Assembly (NCBI RefSeq): GCF_003667705.1
Contig: NZ_CP033019.1
Span: 1,736,001-1,800,000, forward strand
DNA from: Janthinobacterium agaricidamnosum
Lineage (GTDB): Bacteria; Pseudomonadota; Gammaproteobacteria; Burkholderiales; Burkholderiaceae_D
Direction of reading: 5' to 3'
Length of the DNA stretch: 64,000 nt
Below are positions 54,300 to 63,720 of this stretch, in pieces. The translations under genes and the position numbers were made by a program. How positions within the stretch are numbered: position 1 is the first letter of the stretch; the number at the start of each line of letters is the position of its first letter. The notes below the pieces were generated by a model, which had not been told where the DNA came from, searched no databases, and saw only the letters and a program-made list of their open reading frames with translations.

Positions 54300-57200
54300 T
54301 CAAGTCGTCAGCACGCCGGCGCGATAGGTATTACGCCCATCCTGCTTGGCCTGGTACAGCAGCACGTCGGCCCGCTGCAGCAGCACGGCGGGGGAAATGT
54401 CTTCGTCGCGGTAGAAGGCCAGGCCGATGCTGGCGGAAATGCGCACGGTGATGCCGTCGAGTTCGAACGGCTGCCGCATGGCGGCGACGATTTTTTCCGC
54501 CAGCACGGCCGCGTCGTCGGGCCGGGCGATCTGTTCCATGATGATGGTGAATTCGTCGCCGCCCAGGCGGGCGATGATGTCGGTGGCGCGCATGGTCTGC
54601 GTCAGGCGCTGGGCGAAGGCGCGCAGCAGGGCGTCGCCCGTGCCATGGCCGTGCGTGTCGTTGACGGGCTTGAAGCGGTCGATATCCATGTACATGACGG
54701 CCATCAGGTGCTGCTGCCGGCGGCTCGCGTGCATGGCGTCGCTGAGCTTTTGCTGGAAGCCGGCGCGGTTCGACAACCCTGTCAATGCATCGACCTGGGA
54801 CAGCTTCAGCAGCCGCTGTTTTTCGCGCTTTTGCACGGTGATATCCTGGCGCATCACGTGAAAACCCACGACCTGCAGCCTGTCTTCGCCGATCTGCGGG
54901 ATGTAGATCACTTCCATGCAGCGCTCTATGCCTTCCTTCTCGTCTTCTTCCTCGAAGCTCAAGGTTTCGCCGGCCAGTACTCTTTCGATATATGGCGCCA
55001 CCGTGCCGTAGCGCGCCTCGCCCACCGTGTCGCGCACGCTCTTGCCCAGCGCCTGCCGCCCCGTCAGGCCGAATTCGCGTTCATAGGCGATGTTCAGGAA
55101 GCGGTAGACCTGGTCGGCGTCGATGTAGGCGATCATGGCCGGCAAGGTGTCGGCGATGGTGCGCAGCCGCGCTTCGCTTTCCAGCAGCGCCACTTCCGAT
55201 TCGCGCAAGGTGGTAATGTCGTCCAGGCTGCCCACGTAGCCGTCGATCTGGCCGTCGATGAGGATGGGGGCAATTTTGACGGAGACCCAGACCAGCCTGC
55301 CGTCGCGCTGCAGGCAGCGCAGGGTGGACTGGAATGGCGCGTGGCTGCGCGTGAGCTGTTCCAGCGCCACGTGCATCAGCGGATAGTCGTCCGGGTGCAG
55401 GGCGCTGGTCCAGCCGGCGCCCAGCGCGGCGGCGCGCGGCAAGCCCGTGATGGCTTCGAAGGTGCGGTTGACGTAGGTGCAGCGGCGCTGGCGGTCCAGG
55501 CGCACCAGTCCGAGCGGCGAAGCATCGTTGACGGCGGCCAGCTCGGCCTGTTTCTGGCGCAGTTCCAGTTCCTGCTGGCGGCGCTGCGAGATATCCTCGG
55601 CGATGCACAGGATATGCTCGACCTGCTGGCGCTCGTCGAACACGGGCACGGAGACGGCGCGCAGGTAGCGCAGGCTGCCGTCAAGCAGGCGCAGCGGCTT
55701 TTCCGTGTGGTCGATGACGCCGCGTTCGGCCAGGATGGCGCGGTCGTCCTCGGCGTCGTGCAGGCCGAAGCCGGGCGGAAAGGCCTGGCAATCGGTCTTG
55801 CCGATGACGTCGGCGGCCAGGTGGCCCGTGATGTCCTCGGCCGCCTTGTTCCACACTTCCATCCGGCCGAAGTTTTCCGGGCGCGCGCTTTTCACGTAGA
55901 CCAGCACGGGCAGGTGGTCGATCAGCGACTGCAGGAAGCTGCGGTTGTCCTGCAGCGCCAGCTCGTCGTGCTTGCGCGCGCTGATGTCGCGCGAGGTGAC
56001 GGCCACGCCGTCGGCGATCGGCACCACCTGGTGGCGCAGCCAGCGCGTGCCGCCCGACGCCAGTTTCAGCTCGAATTCATCCTCCAGCGGCTGGCCCGTT
56101 TCCATCACCAGCACGAAGCGCTTGAAAAAGCGCTCGCCGCGCAGCAGCGGCACGCGCGGCAGCACGCGCTGACCCAGCAGTTCGGAGCGCGGCTTGCCCA
56201 GCATATCGGCGGCCCGCTCGTTGATGTCGGCAAAGGTGAAATCTTCCACCGGCTTGCCCGGCGCGGGGCGCCAGGCTTTGAGCAGCAGCACGGCATCGAG
56301 GCTGGCCTGGTGCGCCGCGCGCAGCAGCGCCTGTGTTTCCTTGGCCTGGCGGATGCTGCGGCGCAGGCGCGCGCTCTGGCGCATCAGCAGCGCCGTAAAG
56401 CCGGCGATGAGCACGCTGGCGGCGAGCAGGGCGCCGATATACGCCAGGCGGCGGTGTTCGAAGCGCGTCAGGGCGACGGCCTGGCTGACGCCCACCACCG
56501 CCAGCAGCGGGTAGCGCGGCAGCTCGCGGTAGCTGTAGATGCGCGCCGTCGCATCGACGGGCGGTTCGATCAGCAGTTCCTCGGGCGCGTGCCGCGGCGG
56601 GCCCGGCATGCGGAAGTCGATGCGGTCGCTGAGGATCAATTGCTCGCCGATGCGCCCCACCGTCAGGCCGCTGTCGCGCGCCACCAGCATCAGCGCGCCA
56701 TGCTCGTCGAGGTTCAGGCGGTCGTAGTCGTCGACAAAATACGTAGGGTCGACGTGGATGACGATGGCGCCCGCAAAGCGGCCCTGGCCATCGTTCAGGC
56801 GGCGCGCCAGGCGGATGGTCCAGTGCTTGCTGCCCGCGTCGAGCATGGGCGTGTCGACCAGGGCCGTGTCGGACGCATTGGCGGCCAGCGACTTGAAAAA
56901 TGCCTGGCCGGCCAGGTTTTCCGGCAGATACGCGTTGGCGCTGTCGATCACGTCGCCGCGCGCGTCGACGAGCGCGATCGGCAGTTCCAGCTTTGATGGC
57001 AGCACGCTGTCGAGCAAGCCCTGGCGGCGCGTGAATTCATTGAGGCGCAGGGCGCCGTCCGTTTCCTCGTATTTGAGCTTGAACAATTGCGTGGCGTGAT
57101 CGGTCTGGCGCAAGGTGAAACTGGTGTGGTCGGCCAGGGTACGGGCCAGCGACTGGCTGACGGCCACGGCGTCGCGCACGGCGCCGGCCCGTTCCTGGCC

Positions 57201-57320
57201 CACCTGGTACAAGACGGCCGCCCACAGCGCCAGCAGCAAGATAAGCGCGAACAGGGGTACCAGGCTGAGACGGTACAGGCGGCGGGCAAGGCGTTGCAGG
57301 GGTCTTGTTATCGCTATCAC
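54300..57320 (-). CDS. Membrane PAS-GGDEF diguanylate cyclase
   Basis: A 1006-residue membrane protein. Order: membrane segment (about 20-42), periplasmic Cache-like sensor (about 50-285), second membrane segment (about 290-312), four PAS or PAC regions (about 330-835) and a GGDEF domain (about 840-1003). The active site GGDEF is intact (ARLGGDEFTII), and RATD five residues before it fits the inhibitory c-di-GMP I-site. It should make c-di-GMP, controlling biofilm or motility. There is no EAL domain. The signal is unknown; it is monocistronic. Confidence 0.92.
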   Translation of the reverse strand: MIAITRPLQRLARRLYRLSLVPLFALILLLALWAAVLYQVGQERAGAVRDAVAVSQSLARTLADHTSFTLRQTDHATQLFKLKYEETDGALRLNEFTRRQGLLDSVLPSKLELPIALVDARGDVIDSANAYLPENLAGQAFFKSLAANASDTALVDTPMLDAGSKHWTIRLARRLNDGQGRFAGAIVIHVDPTYFVDDYDRLNLDEHGALMLVARDSGLTVGRIGEQLILSDRIDFRMPGPPRHAPEELLIEPPVDATARIYSYRELPRYPLLAVVGVSQAVALTRFEHRRLAYIGALLAASVLIAGFTALLMRQSARLRRSIRQAKETQALLRAAHQASLDAVLLLKAWRPAPGKPVEDFTFADINERAADMLGKPRSELLGQRVLPRVPLLRGERFFKRFVLVMETGQPLEDEFELKLASGGTRWLRHQVVPIADGVAVTSRDISARKHDELALQDNRSFLQSLIDHLPVLVYVKSARPENFGRMEVWNKAAEDITGHLAADVIGKTDCQAFPPGFGLHDAEDDRAILAERGVIDHTEKPLRLLDGSLRYLRAVSVPVFDERQQVEHILCIAEDISQRRQQELELRQKQAELAAVNDASPLGLVRLDRQRRCTYVNRTFEAITGLPRAAALGAGWTSALHPDDYPLMHVALEQLTRSHAPFQSTLRCLQRDGRLVWVSVKIAPILIDGQIDGYVGSLDDITTLRESEVALLESEARLRTIADTLPAMIAYIDADQVYRFLNIAYEREFGLTGRQALGKSVRDTVGEARYGTVAPYIERVLAGETLSFEEEDEKEGIERCMEVIYIPQIGEDRLQVVGFHVMRQDITVQKREKQRLLKLSQVDALTGLSNRAGFQQKLSDAMHASRRQQHLMAVMYMDIDRFKPVNDTHGHGTGDALLRAFAQRLTQTMRATDIIARLGGDEFTIIMEQIARPDDAAVLAEKIVAAMRQPFELDGITVRISASIGLAFYRDEDISPAVLLQRADVLLYQAKQDGRNTYRAGVLTT

Positions 57321-57593
57321 GGGCGCTTGCAGGCTAGGGTCATGGAAAGGTGAAGGGCGGCGTGGCGCGCATCATAGCCGAAATATGCTGACCTGCGCGC
57401 TGCCTGCTGCCCTAGCGTCTGTTCGTGGTCTGTCGCTGGGCTTATTTTGCGTTAAATCAAGAACCTGTGGTGCCGCGCACGCTAAAAAAAGCACGCCGGG
57501 GGCGGCACGGGCTGGCGCCGTGGCAGAAAAAGTACAATTGCGCCCCCATCCTCATTAAAATGGATGCTTCTTCCTCCCATATCGAAAGTTGTC

Positions 57594-57965
57594 ATGCAGA
57601 GTAAAAAGCCCGACGCGGCAAGACTGGACAAGATCGTGGCCGAAGCGCGCCGCGCCGCCGACCAGCGCGAGAGCGGCTACCGCGAGCGCTCGCTGAAGAT
57701 GTATCCGTGGGTCTGCGGCCGCTGCATGCGCGAATTTACGCGCGCCAACGTGCAGCAACTGACGGTGCACCACCGCGACCACAACCACGACAACAATCCG
57801 CCCGACGGCAGCAACTGGGAACTGCTGTGCCTGTATTGTCACGACAATGAGCACTCGCGCTACCTGGAAGCGGACCGTGGCGCCGGCCTGCTGTCGGCCG
57901 AGGTGGCGCCCGCCACGCACAATCCGTTTGCCGCGCTGGCAGGCCTGATCAAGAAAAAGGACTGA
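57594..57965 (+). CDS. yajD: YajD-family HNH protein
   Basis: A 123-residue protein with an HNH fold: CGRCMREF (first zinc cysteines), VHHRDHNHDNN (catalytic histidines) and CLYCHDNEH (second cysteines). It resembles E. coli YajD, a putative HNH nuclease of unknown physiological role. ATG 57594 is preferred; the frame extends 10 codons upstream without a ribosome site. The response regulator gene follows 18 bp later, so they may share a transcript. Confidence 0.87.
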   Translation: MQSKKPDAARLDKIVAEARRAADQRESGYRERSLKMYPWVCGRCMREFTRANVQQLTVHHRDHNHDNNPPDGSNWELLCLYCHDNEHSRYLEADRGAGLLSAEVAPATHNPFAALAGLIKKKD

Positions 57966-57983
57966 GCGGATCGCCGCTTCTCC

Positions 57984-58652
57984 ATGCGCATCCTGCTGAC
58001 CGAAGACGACCCGCAGCTGGGCCGCGCCACGCAAATCGGCCTGGAACAGGGCGGCTACGCCGTCGACTGGGTCACGAGCGCCGAACACGCGCACACGGCC
58101 GTGCGCCTGCACGACTACGGCTGCATCCTGCTCGACCTGGGCTTGCCGGGGCAGGACGGCATGCAGGCGCTGGGCATGCTGCGCGACAATGGCTACAGCG
58201 GCGCCGTGCTGGTCGTCACGGCGCGCGACCAGGTGGGCGAGCGCATCGCCGGCCTCGATGCGGGCGCCGACGACTTCATCGTCAAACCGTTCGACCTCGA
58301 CGAGCTGGCCGCGCGCATCCGCAGCGCCTGCCGGCGTGCCGCGGGCCGCCTGCGCGAGCACCTCGTGCACGGCGACCTGGCGCTCGATATCGCGGACCGG
58401 CAGGTGACGCAAGGGGGCGTGCCCGTGATGTTAACCGTGAAGGAATTTCGCATTCTGCAACTGCTGCTGGAACATGGCGGCCGCGTGCTGAGCCGGGAAC
58501 AGCTGGAGAAAAACCTGTACAGCTGGGGCGATGAAGTGGAAAGCAACGCCGTGCAAGTGCACATCCACCACCTGCGCAAGAAGCTGGGGCGGGACTTGAT
58601 ACGCACCGTGCATGCGGTCGGCTATTGCATCGACAAGCCCAAAGCGGCCTGA
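57984..58652 (+). CDS. OmpR/PhoB-family response regulator
   Basis: A 222-residue regulator. The receiver domain has the acidic Glu7-Asp8-Asp9 cluster, phospho-acceptor aspartate in ILLDLGLPGQDG (about 51) and VVTARD / VKPFDLDEL. The C-terminal winged helix (about 125-218) ends HIHHLRKKLGRDLIRTVHAVGYC. It resembles QseB/PmrA. Its probable partner kinase (60924) lies beyond a receptor gene on the opposite strand. It is convergent with that receptor gene and shares its terminator. Confidence 0.92.
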   Translation: MRILLTEDDPQLGRATQIGLEQGGYAVDWVTSAEHAHTAVRLHDYGCILLDLGLPGQDGMQALGMLRDNGYSGAVLVVTARDQVGERIAGLDAGADDFIVKPFDLDELAARIRSACRRAAGRLREHLVHGDLALDIADRQVTQGGVPVMLTVKEFRILQLLLEHGGRVLSREQLEKNLYSWGDEVESNAVQVHIHHLRKKLGRDLIRTVHAVGYCIDKPKAA

Positions 58653-58655
58653 CGG

Positions 58656-58687
58656 GAAAAAGGCGGCCGGGAGGCCGCCTCTCTTGA
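58656..58687. terminator. Terminator between the response regulator and the FepA-type receptor
   Basis: AGGCGGCC (58661-58668) and GGCCGCCT (58673-58680) form a perfect stem; five T follow it on the minus strand, so it mainly serves the receptor gene. Confidence 0.8.
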
Positions 58688-60832
58688 TCAGAAATCGACG
58701 GTGGCCGACAGCCACAGACGGCGGCCGTCCAGGCTGTTGACATAGCGGTTTGCGTAGTTCAAGGCCGGTGCGCGGTAAGGCTGGTAGTCGATGAAGTCCT
58801 TGTTGAGCAGGTTGTACACGGCCGCGTTCAGGGTTACGCGCTTGCTCAGCTGGTAACTGGTGCCCAGGTGCAGCATGGCGTAGCCCTGGTAGTCGCCCAG
58901 CGCAGCCTTGGCGGCGCGCGTGGAAGCCGAGGTGCCCGGATCGCGGAAGCGCTCGCTGCGGTATTCGGCGCGCAGCCAGCCGTTCCACTCGCGCGAAATA
59001 TCCCAGCTCAGGCGCGCGTTGACGGCGTGCTTGGGCGTGTCGCTCAGCGGCTTGCCCGCATTGCTGCCGCTCTTCTGTTCGCTTTCCGTGTACGTGTAGT
59101 TGGCGCTGGCCGACAAGGTCTTGCCCAGCGGGAAGCGCGTGTTCAGCTCGACACCGCGTGTGACGGCCTCATCCACGTTGACCGACTGGCCAAACGCATC
59201 GACATTGGGCCAGTTGCCGAAGCTGACGCAGCCGGGACGGTTCGGCGATGGACGGTAGCTGCAGTTGACGAGGCCCGTGCCCGTCGTGATCTTGTCCTTG
59301 AATGCGTTGTTGAACAGCGAACCGCTGGCCGTCCAGCCAGCCAGGTTGTCGAAGTAGGCGCCGATTTCCGTTGTCGTGCTCGTTTCCGGCTTCAGGTCCG
59401 GGCTGCCGACGAGGGGGATCGTGCCCTGGCCGCCGAAACCGTTGATGCCTGGGGACAATTGCTCCACGCGCGGCGTCTTGTAGCCCTTGCTGACGCCGCC
59501 CTTGACGGTCCAGCTCGGTGTCGCGTTCCACACGGCATAGGCGCGGGGGCTGGTCTGGCCGCCGAAGATGCTGTGGTCGTCATAACGGGCGCCGAAGGTC
59601 AGGGCGATATTTTCCAGTACCTGCCATTCGTCTTCCACGAACAGGGCTTTTTGCGTGAATTCGAATGTCTTTGGCGCCACGCCGTCCGTCATGTCCGCTT
59701 TCCACCATTGCGCGCCGACGGTCGCCATGTGCTTGCCCAAAGGCATGACCAATTTGGTGTCGAACACCTGGCTTTCCACTTCCAGGGTGCGCGCGCTGCC
59801 GGCCACGGCACCGGGCGTGCCCGGCGGAATCGTGCGGCCCAGGGTTTCCGTCTTGTTCACCATGTAGCTGCTGTCGAGCGTGCCGAAGCCGAAGCGGCCC
59901 GTGTGCGACAGGGTCCACTGGTCGCGCTGGTATTTCTGCTCGGGACCGTAGCCGCCCTGCAAGCCCAATGTGCCCAGCTGCTGTTTCGAATTGTCGTAGG
60001 TCTGGCGGCCCGCGTCCGCGTCGAGGATGACAGTGTGGTAACGGTTTGGCGTGAAGGCCAGGCGCGCGCCGAAGTTGGCGATGTCCGCGCGCACGGGATT
60101 GGCGCCCATGCTGGCTGCCGTACTCCCGCCGGCCGCGTTGGGGACGCGGATGTCGGCCGCATCGCGGCGCTGCTTGCTGCCGCGCAGGGACAGGCCCAGC
60201 AGGTCGGCGGCGATGGGGCCGCTCAGGTAAAAGCGGCCGCTTTTCACGTCGCCGAAGTCCGATTCCTGCTGCGCGGTATAGTCGGCCGAGACGGAACCCA
60301 TCCACTGTTTGCCCACCTTGCGCGTGATGATGTTGATCACGCCGCCCATGGCGTCCGAGCCGTACAGGGTCGACATGGGGCCGCGGATGATCTCGATGCG
60401 CTCGATGGCGGCCAGCGGCGGCATGAAGCTCGTCTGCGTGCCGCCGAAGCCGTTCGGCGTGACGTTGCCGGCCGCATTCTGGCGACGTCCGTCGATCAGC
60501 ACCAGGGTGTAGTCGCTGGGCATGCCGCGGATGCTGATGTTCATGCCGCCCGTCTTGTCGCCCGCCGCGCCCACGTCGATGCCTTCCACGCTTTCCAGCG
60601 CCTGCGTCAGATTGCCGAAGCGTTCCTTCGACAGATCTTCGCGCGTGAGCACGGTGATCGATGCGGGCGCCTGTTTGATGTCCTGTTCGAACCCGGAGGC
60701 GGAGACCACCACTTCCGGCATGCTGGCCGGCGTGCCCGTCTGGGCGTGAGCCGGCAGGCAGGACAGGGCGGCCAGAGTCAAGGCCAGGGTGGTGGGACGC
60801 GGCAGGCGCGCGCGGCGGGTGAGGTTGGACAT
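58688..60832 (-). CDS. TonB-dependent receptor, FepA/ferric-enterobactin type
   Basis: A 714-residue outer-membrane receptor. A signal peptide ends near residue 30 (PAHA), the TonB-box/plug follows (EVVVSASGFEQDIKQAPASI, then NISIRGMPSDYTLVLIDGRRQN) and the barrel ends LSATVDF. It resembles FepA/PfeA/BfrA-type catecholate receptors. There is no STN domain. ATG 60832 has CAGGAGTTTGC upstream; the frame reaches 61447 without homology. A Fur-box-like site lies upstream. It sits between, and opposite to, the genes of a two-component system. Confidence 0.9.
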   Translation of the reverse strand: MSNLTRRARLPRPTTLALTLAALSCLPAHAQTGTPASMPEVVVSASGFEQDIKQAPASITVLTREDLSKERFGNLTQALESVEGIDVGAAGDKTGGMNISIRGMPSDYTLVLIDGRRQNAAGNVTPNGFGGTQTSFMPPLAAIERIEIIRGPMSTLYGSDAMGGVINIITRKVGKQWMGSVSADYTAQQESDFGDVKSGRFYLSGPIAADLLGLSLRGSKQRRDAADIRVPNAAGGSTAASMGANPVRADIANFGARLAFTPNRYHTVILDADAGRQTYDNSKQQLGTLGLQGGYGPEQKYQRDQWTLSHTGRFGFGTLDSSYMVNKTETLGRTIPPGTPGAVAGSARTLEVESQVFDTKLVMPLGKHMATVGAQWWKADMTDGVAPKTFEFTQKALFVEDEWQVLENIALTFGARYDDHSIFGGQTSPRAYAVWNATPSWTVKGGVSKGYKTPRVEQLSPGINGFGGQGTIPLVGSPDLKPETSTTTEIGAYFDNLAGWTASGSLFNNAFKDKITTGTGLVNCSYRPSPNRPGCVSFGNWPNVDAFGQSVNVDEAVTRGVELNTRFPLGKTLSASANYTYTESEQKSGSNAGKPLSDTPKHAVNARLSWDISREWNGWLRAEYRSERFRDPGTSASTRAAKAALGDYQGYAMLHLGTSYQLSKRVTLNAAVYNLLNKDFIDYQPYRAPALNYANRYVNSLDGRRLWLSATVDF

Positions 60833-60894
60833 GCAAACTCCTGAAGGGTGAATGAATAATTGCGCTGTATCGGCGAGGGAATGGGAATCATGAA

Positions 60895-60913
60895 AGCAAT
60901 AAGAATCATTTAC
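60895..60913. promoter_or_regulatory. Possible Fur box upstream of the FepA-type receptor
   Basis: AGCAATAAGAATCATTTAC matches the 19-bp Fur consensus at about 12 positions, including AATCATT. It lies between the divergent receptor and kinase genes. Confidence 0.45.
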
Positions 60914-60923
60914 AATTACGGCC

Positions 60924-62363
60924 ATGGCTACCCAGAAAATATTTCGCTCCGGATCTTGCGCAGAAGTTCTTAAGAGATTCTTAACTGCCGGCCGCAGCGT
61001 GCAAACCTGGTCGCTGCGGCGCACCCTGCTGACGGTCCTGCTGGGCCTGACTCTGGCCCTGTGGGTGGGCAGCGCCGCCATCGTGTATGTGGAAGCGCGC
61101 CGCGAAAGCCAGGAATTGTTCGACCAGTCGCTGACCGAGACGGGGCATTTGCTGCTGTCGCTGGTGGCAAAGGAGGCGCGCGAACACGGCTTGACGGGGC
61201 CCATCGACCTGCCCCTGCGCGGCCAGCACAATCCCCACCAGTATTTGCTGTTCAAGGTGCGCGACGCGCAGCAGCGCGTGCTGTACCGCAACGATGCGGC
61301 GTCCGACATCGCCCTGTCGCGCAGCGCGCCCGATGGCCTGTCGTGGACCACGATAGGTGGCCAGCGCTGGCGTCTGTTCTCGCTGTGGGACCCGCAGCGC
61401 ACTTTGCAACTGCTGGTGGCCGAGCCGACCAGCCACCGCGACGACATCAGCCGCGGCTTCTTTTACCGCGTTGCGCTGTTCGGCCTGCTGCTGGTGGCGC
61501 TGGCCACCGTCGCCATCTGGTGGGCCGTCCACCGCGTGTTTCGCGTGCTGCAAGCGTGCGCCGATGAAGTGTCGGCGCGTACGCCCGATGAACTGGCCGA
61601 CGTCGGGCTCGCTGGCGCGCCGGACGAACTGCATCCGCTGCTGCTGGAAATTAACCGCCTGTTCGGCAGGGTGCGGCACAGCCGCGACAACGAACAGCGC
61701 TTCACGGCCGATGCGGCGCACGAACTGCGCACGCCGCTGGCCGCCATCAAGACGAATCTGCAAGTGCTGCAGCGGGCCCGCAGCGCGGACGAGCGCGAGG
61801 AATTCATCGCCGCCCTGGGTGCCAGCGTGGAGCGCGCCACGCGCCTCGTCAACCAGCTGCTGGCGCTGGCCCGGCTCGATCCGCAGGCGCAAGCCCAGGT
61901 GGCGCTGGCGCCGGGCGACCTGGCGCAGCTGCTGGCGCAGCAGGCCGCGCAGTGGCAGGCGCTGGCCGCGCCGTACCGGCTGTCGCTGGCCGTGAACGTG
62001 GCGCCGGCGCCCTGCGCGCTCGATGCGGACAGCCTGCAGATGCTGCTGCGTAACCTGGTCGACAATGCGCTGCGCTACACGCCGGCGCCGGGCGCCGTCG
62101 AGATCAGTTGCGGCGTGGAAGCGGGACGCAGCTATGTGCGCGTGGCCGATACGGGACCGGGCATCGCGGAAGACATGCATGAGCGCGCGTTCGAACGCTT
62201 CGTGCGCCTGGGGCAGGCGGAAAGTGCGACGCAGCTGCCCGGCAGCGGGCTGGGCCTGTCCATCGTGCGGCGCATCGCCGAGCGGCATGGCGCGGCCATC
62301 GTGCTGGGCGCCGGCTTGCAGGGCAGGGGGCTGGCGGTGACGCTGGTGTTTCCCGCCGCATAG
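60924..62363 (+). CDS. Sensor histidine kinase, QseC/PmrB-like
   Basis: A 479-residue kinase if started at ATG 60924. Two membrane segments (about 36-55 and 178-200) flank a periplasmic sensor; then come HAMP, the phospho-acceptor in DAAHELRTPLAAIKTN (His near 267), the N box LRNLVDNALRYTP, and the ATP lid ADTGPGI and GSGLGLSIV. It probably phosphorylates the regulator at 57984. A direct repeat of regulator-box type lies inside the first 21 codons (60969-60985), so a later start such as GTG 60999, just before the first membrane segment, deserves attention. Confidence 0.88.
   Translation: MATQKIFRSGSCAEVLKRFLTAGRSVQTWSLRRTLLTVLLGLTLALWVGSAAIVYVEARRESQELFDQSLTETGHLLLSLVAKEAREHGLTGPIDLPLRGQHNPHQYLLFKVRDAQQRVLYRNDAASDIALSRSAPDGLSWTTIGGQRWRLFSLWDPQRTLQLLVAEPTSHRDDISRGFFYRVALFGLLLVALATVAIWWAVHRVFRVLQACADEVSARTPDELADVGLAGAPDELHPLLLEINRLFGRVRHSRDNEQRFTADAAHELRTPLAAIKTNLQVLQRARSADEREEFIAALGASVERATRLVNQLLALARLDPQAQAQVALAPGDLAQLLAQQAAQWQALAAPYRLSLAVNVAPAPCALDADSLQMLLRNLVDNALRYTPAPGAVEISCGVEAGRSYVRVADTGPGIAEDMHERAFERFVRLGQAESATQLPGSGLGLSIVRRIAERHGAAIVLGAGLQGRGLAVTLVFPAA
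60969..60985 (+). promoter_or_regulatory. PmrA/QseB-type direct repeat
   Basis: CTTAAG, five bases, CTTAAC: a direct repeat with 11-bp period, as in PmrA/QseB boxes (CTTAAT-N5-CTTAAT). It lies at the 5' end of the kinase frame, about 135 bp from the divergent receptor start. Confidence 0.4.
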
Positions 62364-62418
62364 CGTGGCTGCCGGCTGCGCGATCCGATAGCGATAAAAC
62401 GCACAAGGCGCGTCCGGA

Positions 62419-63720
62419 ATGCGGTATCTTTCTGTTATGCACAGACCAGACAAGCACCCGCCTTCCGACCTCCCCCCGCTCTCGCTGGCCGCCGCGCGCG
62501 CCCTGCACCTGGCCGCGCAGGGCTTGCTGCAGGCGCGGCGTAAAAAAGCCGTGAAGGCCGACGTGCTGGCCGCCATCCGCCAGATGGGCGTGCTGCAGAT
62601 CGACACCATCAACGTGGTGGCGCGCAGCCCCTACCTGGTGCTGTGGAGCCGGCTGGGCGACTATCCGCAGCCGTGGCTCGAGCAATTGCTGGCCGAGGGC
62701 GCGCTGTTCGAATACTGGGCGCATGAAGCGTGCTTCGTCCCCATCGAAGACTATGGCTTGTACCGTCACCGCATGCTGGATCCCGCCGCCATGGGCTGGA
62801 AGTATTCCGTCAAATGGATGGCCGAGCAGGGCGACGCCGTCGCTTCGGTGCTCGACCATATCCGCGTCAACGGCGCCGCGCGCTCGGCCGATTTTGAGCG
62901 CACGGATGGCCAGGCGGGCGGCTGGTGGAGCTGGAAGCCGGAAAAGCGCTCGCTTGAAGTGCTGTTTACGTCGGGCGTGCTGATGATCGCCAAGCGGCAT
63001 CAGTTCCAGCGCTATTACGACCTGGCCGAACGGGTGCTGCCTGGCTGGCACGACGGCTTGCTGCCGCCCGAGGACCAGGTGCGCCGCCGTTTGCTGCTGG
63101 CCAGCGTGAAGGCGCTGGGCCTGGCGCGGGCCGGCTGGATCAGCGACTATTTCCGCACCAAACAGCCGCGCGCCAGCCTGGCGCACGATCTGCAGGCGCT
63201 GGTGGACGAGGGCGCGCTGCTGCGCTGCGCGGTGGCCGGCTGGAGCGACGCCGTCTACGTGCATGCCGAGCATGGGGAGTTGCTGCGCGCGGCCGCCGCC
63301 GGCAAGCTGGCGCCCACCTTGACGACGATCCTGTCGCCGTTCGACCCCGTCGTCTGGGACCGGCGCCGCGCGCTGGAACTGTTCGACTTCGACTACCGGC
63401 TCGAATGCTACACGCCCGCTGAAAAACGCCGCTATGGCTACTTCACGTTGCCGATCTTGCGGCGCGGCGCGCTCGTGGGACGCCTGGATGCCAAGGCGCA
63501 CCGCGCTCAGGGGTGCTTCGAGATCAAGTCGCTGGCGCTGGAAGAGGGCGTGCGCGTCAGCCCCCGCCTGGTGCAGGACGTGGCCGGCGCCGTGCGGCGC
63601 CTGGCGCTCTGGCATGCCTGCCCGCAGGTCGAGATAGCCCAGGCGCAGCCGGCGTTATTTGGCACGCAGCTGGGCGAGGCCCTGCACGACGGCGGCGCTG
63701 CCGCAAGGAGGGCCGCATGA
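62419..63720 (+). CDS. Winged-helix DNA glycosylase, YcaQ/AlkX family
   Basis: A 433-residue protein of the family that unhooks alkylated or crosslinked bases (YcaQ/AlkX, AlkZ). The signature LQIDTINVVARSPYLVLWSRLGDY, with the Q-I-D active-site motif, lies at about 59-82, followed by YWAHEACFVP and, later, LSPFDPVVWDRR. Role in repair of interstrand crosslinks is known for E. coli YcaQ and inferred here. Start 62419 is used; ATG 62437 is an alternative. The stop overlaps the next gene (ATGA), so they are coupled. Confidence 0.88.
   Translation: MRYLSVMHRPDKHPPSDLPPLSLAAARALHLAAQGLLQARRKKAVKADVLAAIRQMGVLQIDTINVVARSPYLVLWSRLGDYPQPWLEQLLAEGALFEYWAHEACFVPIEDYGLYRHRMLDPAAMGWKYSVKWMAEQGDAVASVLDHIRVNGAARSADFERTDGQAGGWWSWKPEKRSLEVLFTSGVLMIAKRHQFQRYYDLAERVLPGWHDGLLPPEDQVRRRLLLASVKALGLARAGWISDYFRTKQPRASLAHDLQALVDEGALLRCAVAGWSDAVYVHAEHGELLRAAAAGKLAPTLTTILSPFDPVVWDRRRALELFDFDYRLECYTPAEKRRYGYFTLPILRRGALVGRLDAKAHRAQGCFEIKSLALEEGVRVSPRLVQDVAGAVRRLALWHACPQVEIAQAQPALFGTQLGEALHDGGAAARRAA

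Noticed and set aside
54645..56996. Long + strand open frame opposite the GGDEF gene
   Set aside because: Shadow of codon bias; composition is unlike real proteins and no ribosome site is seen.
58868..60844. Long + strand open frame opposite the FepA-type receptor gene
   Set aside because: Antisense shadow; the receptor on the minus strand has clear domains.
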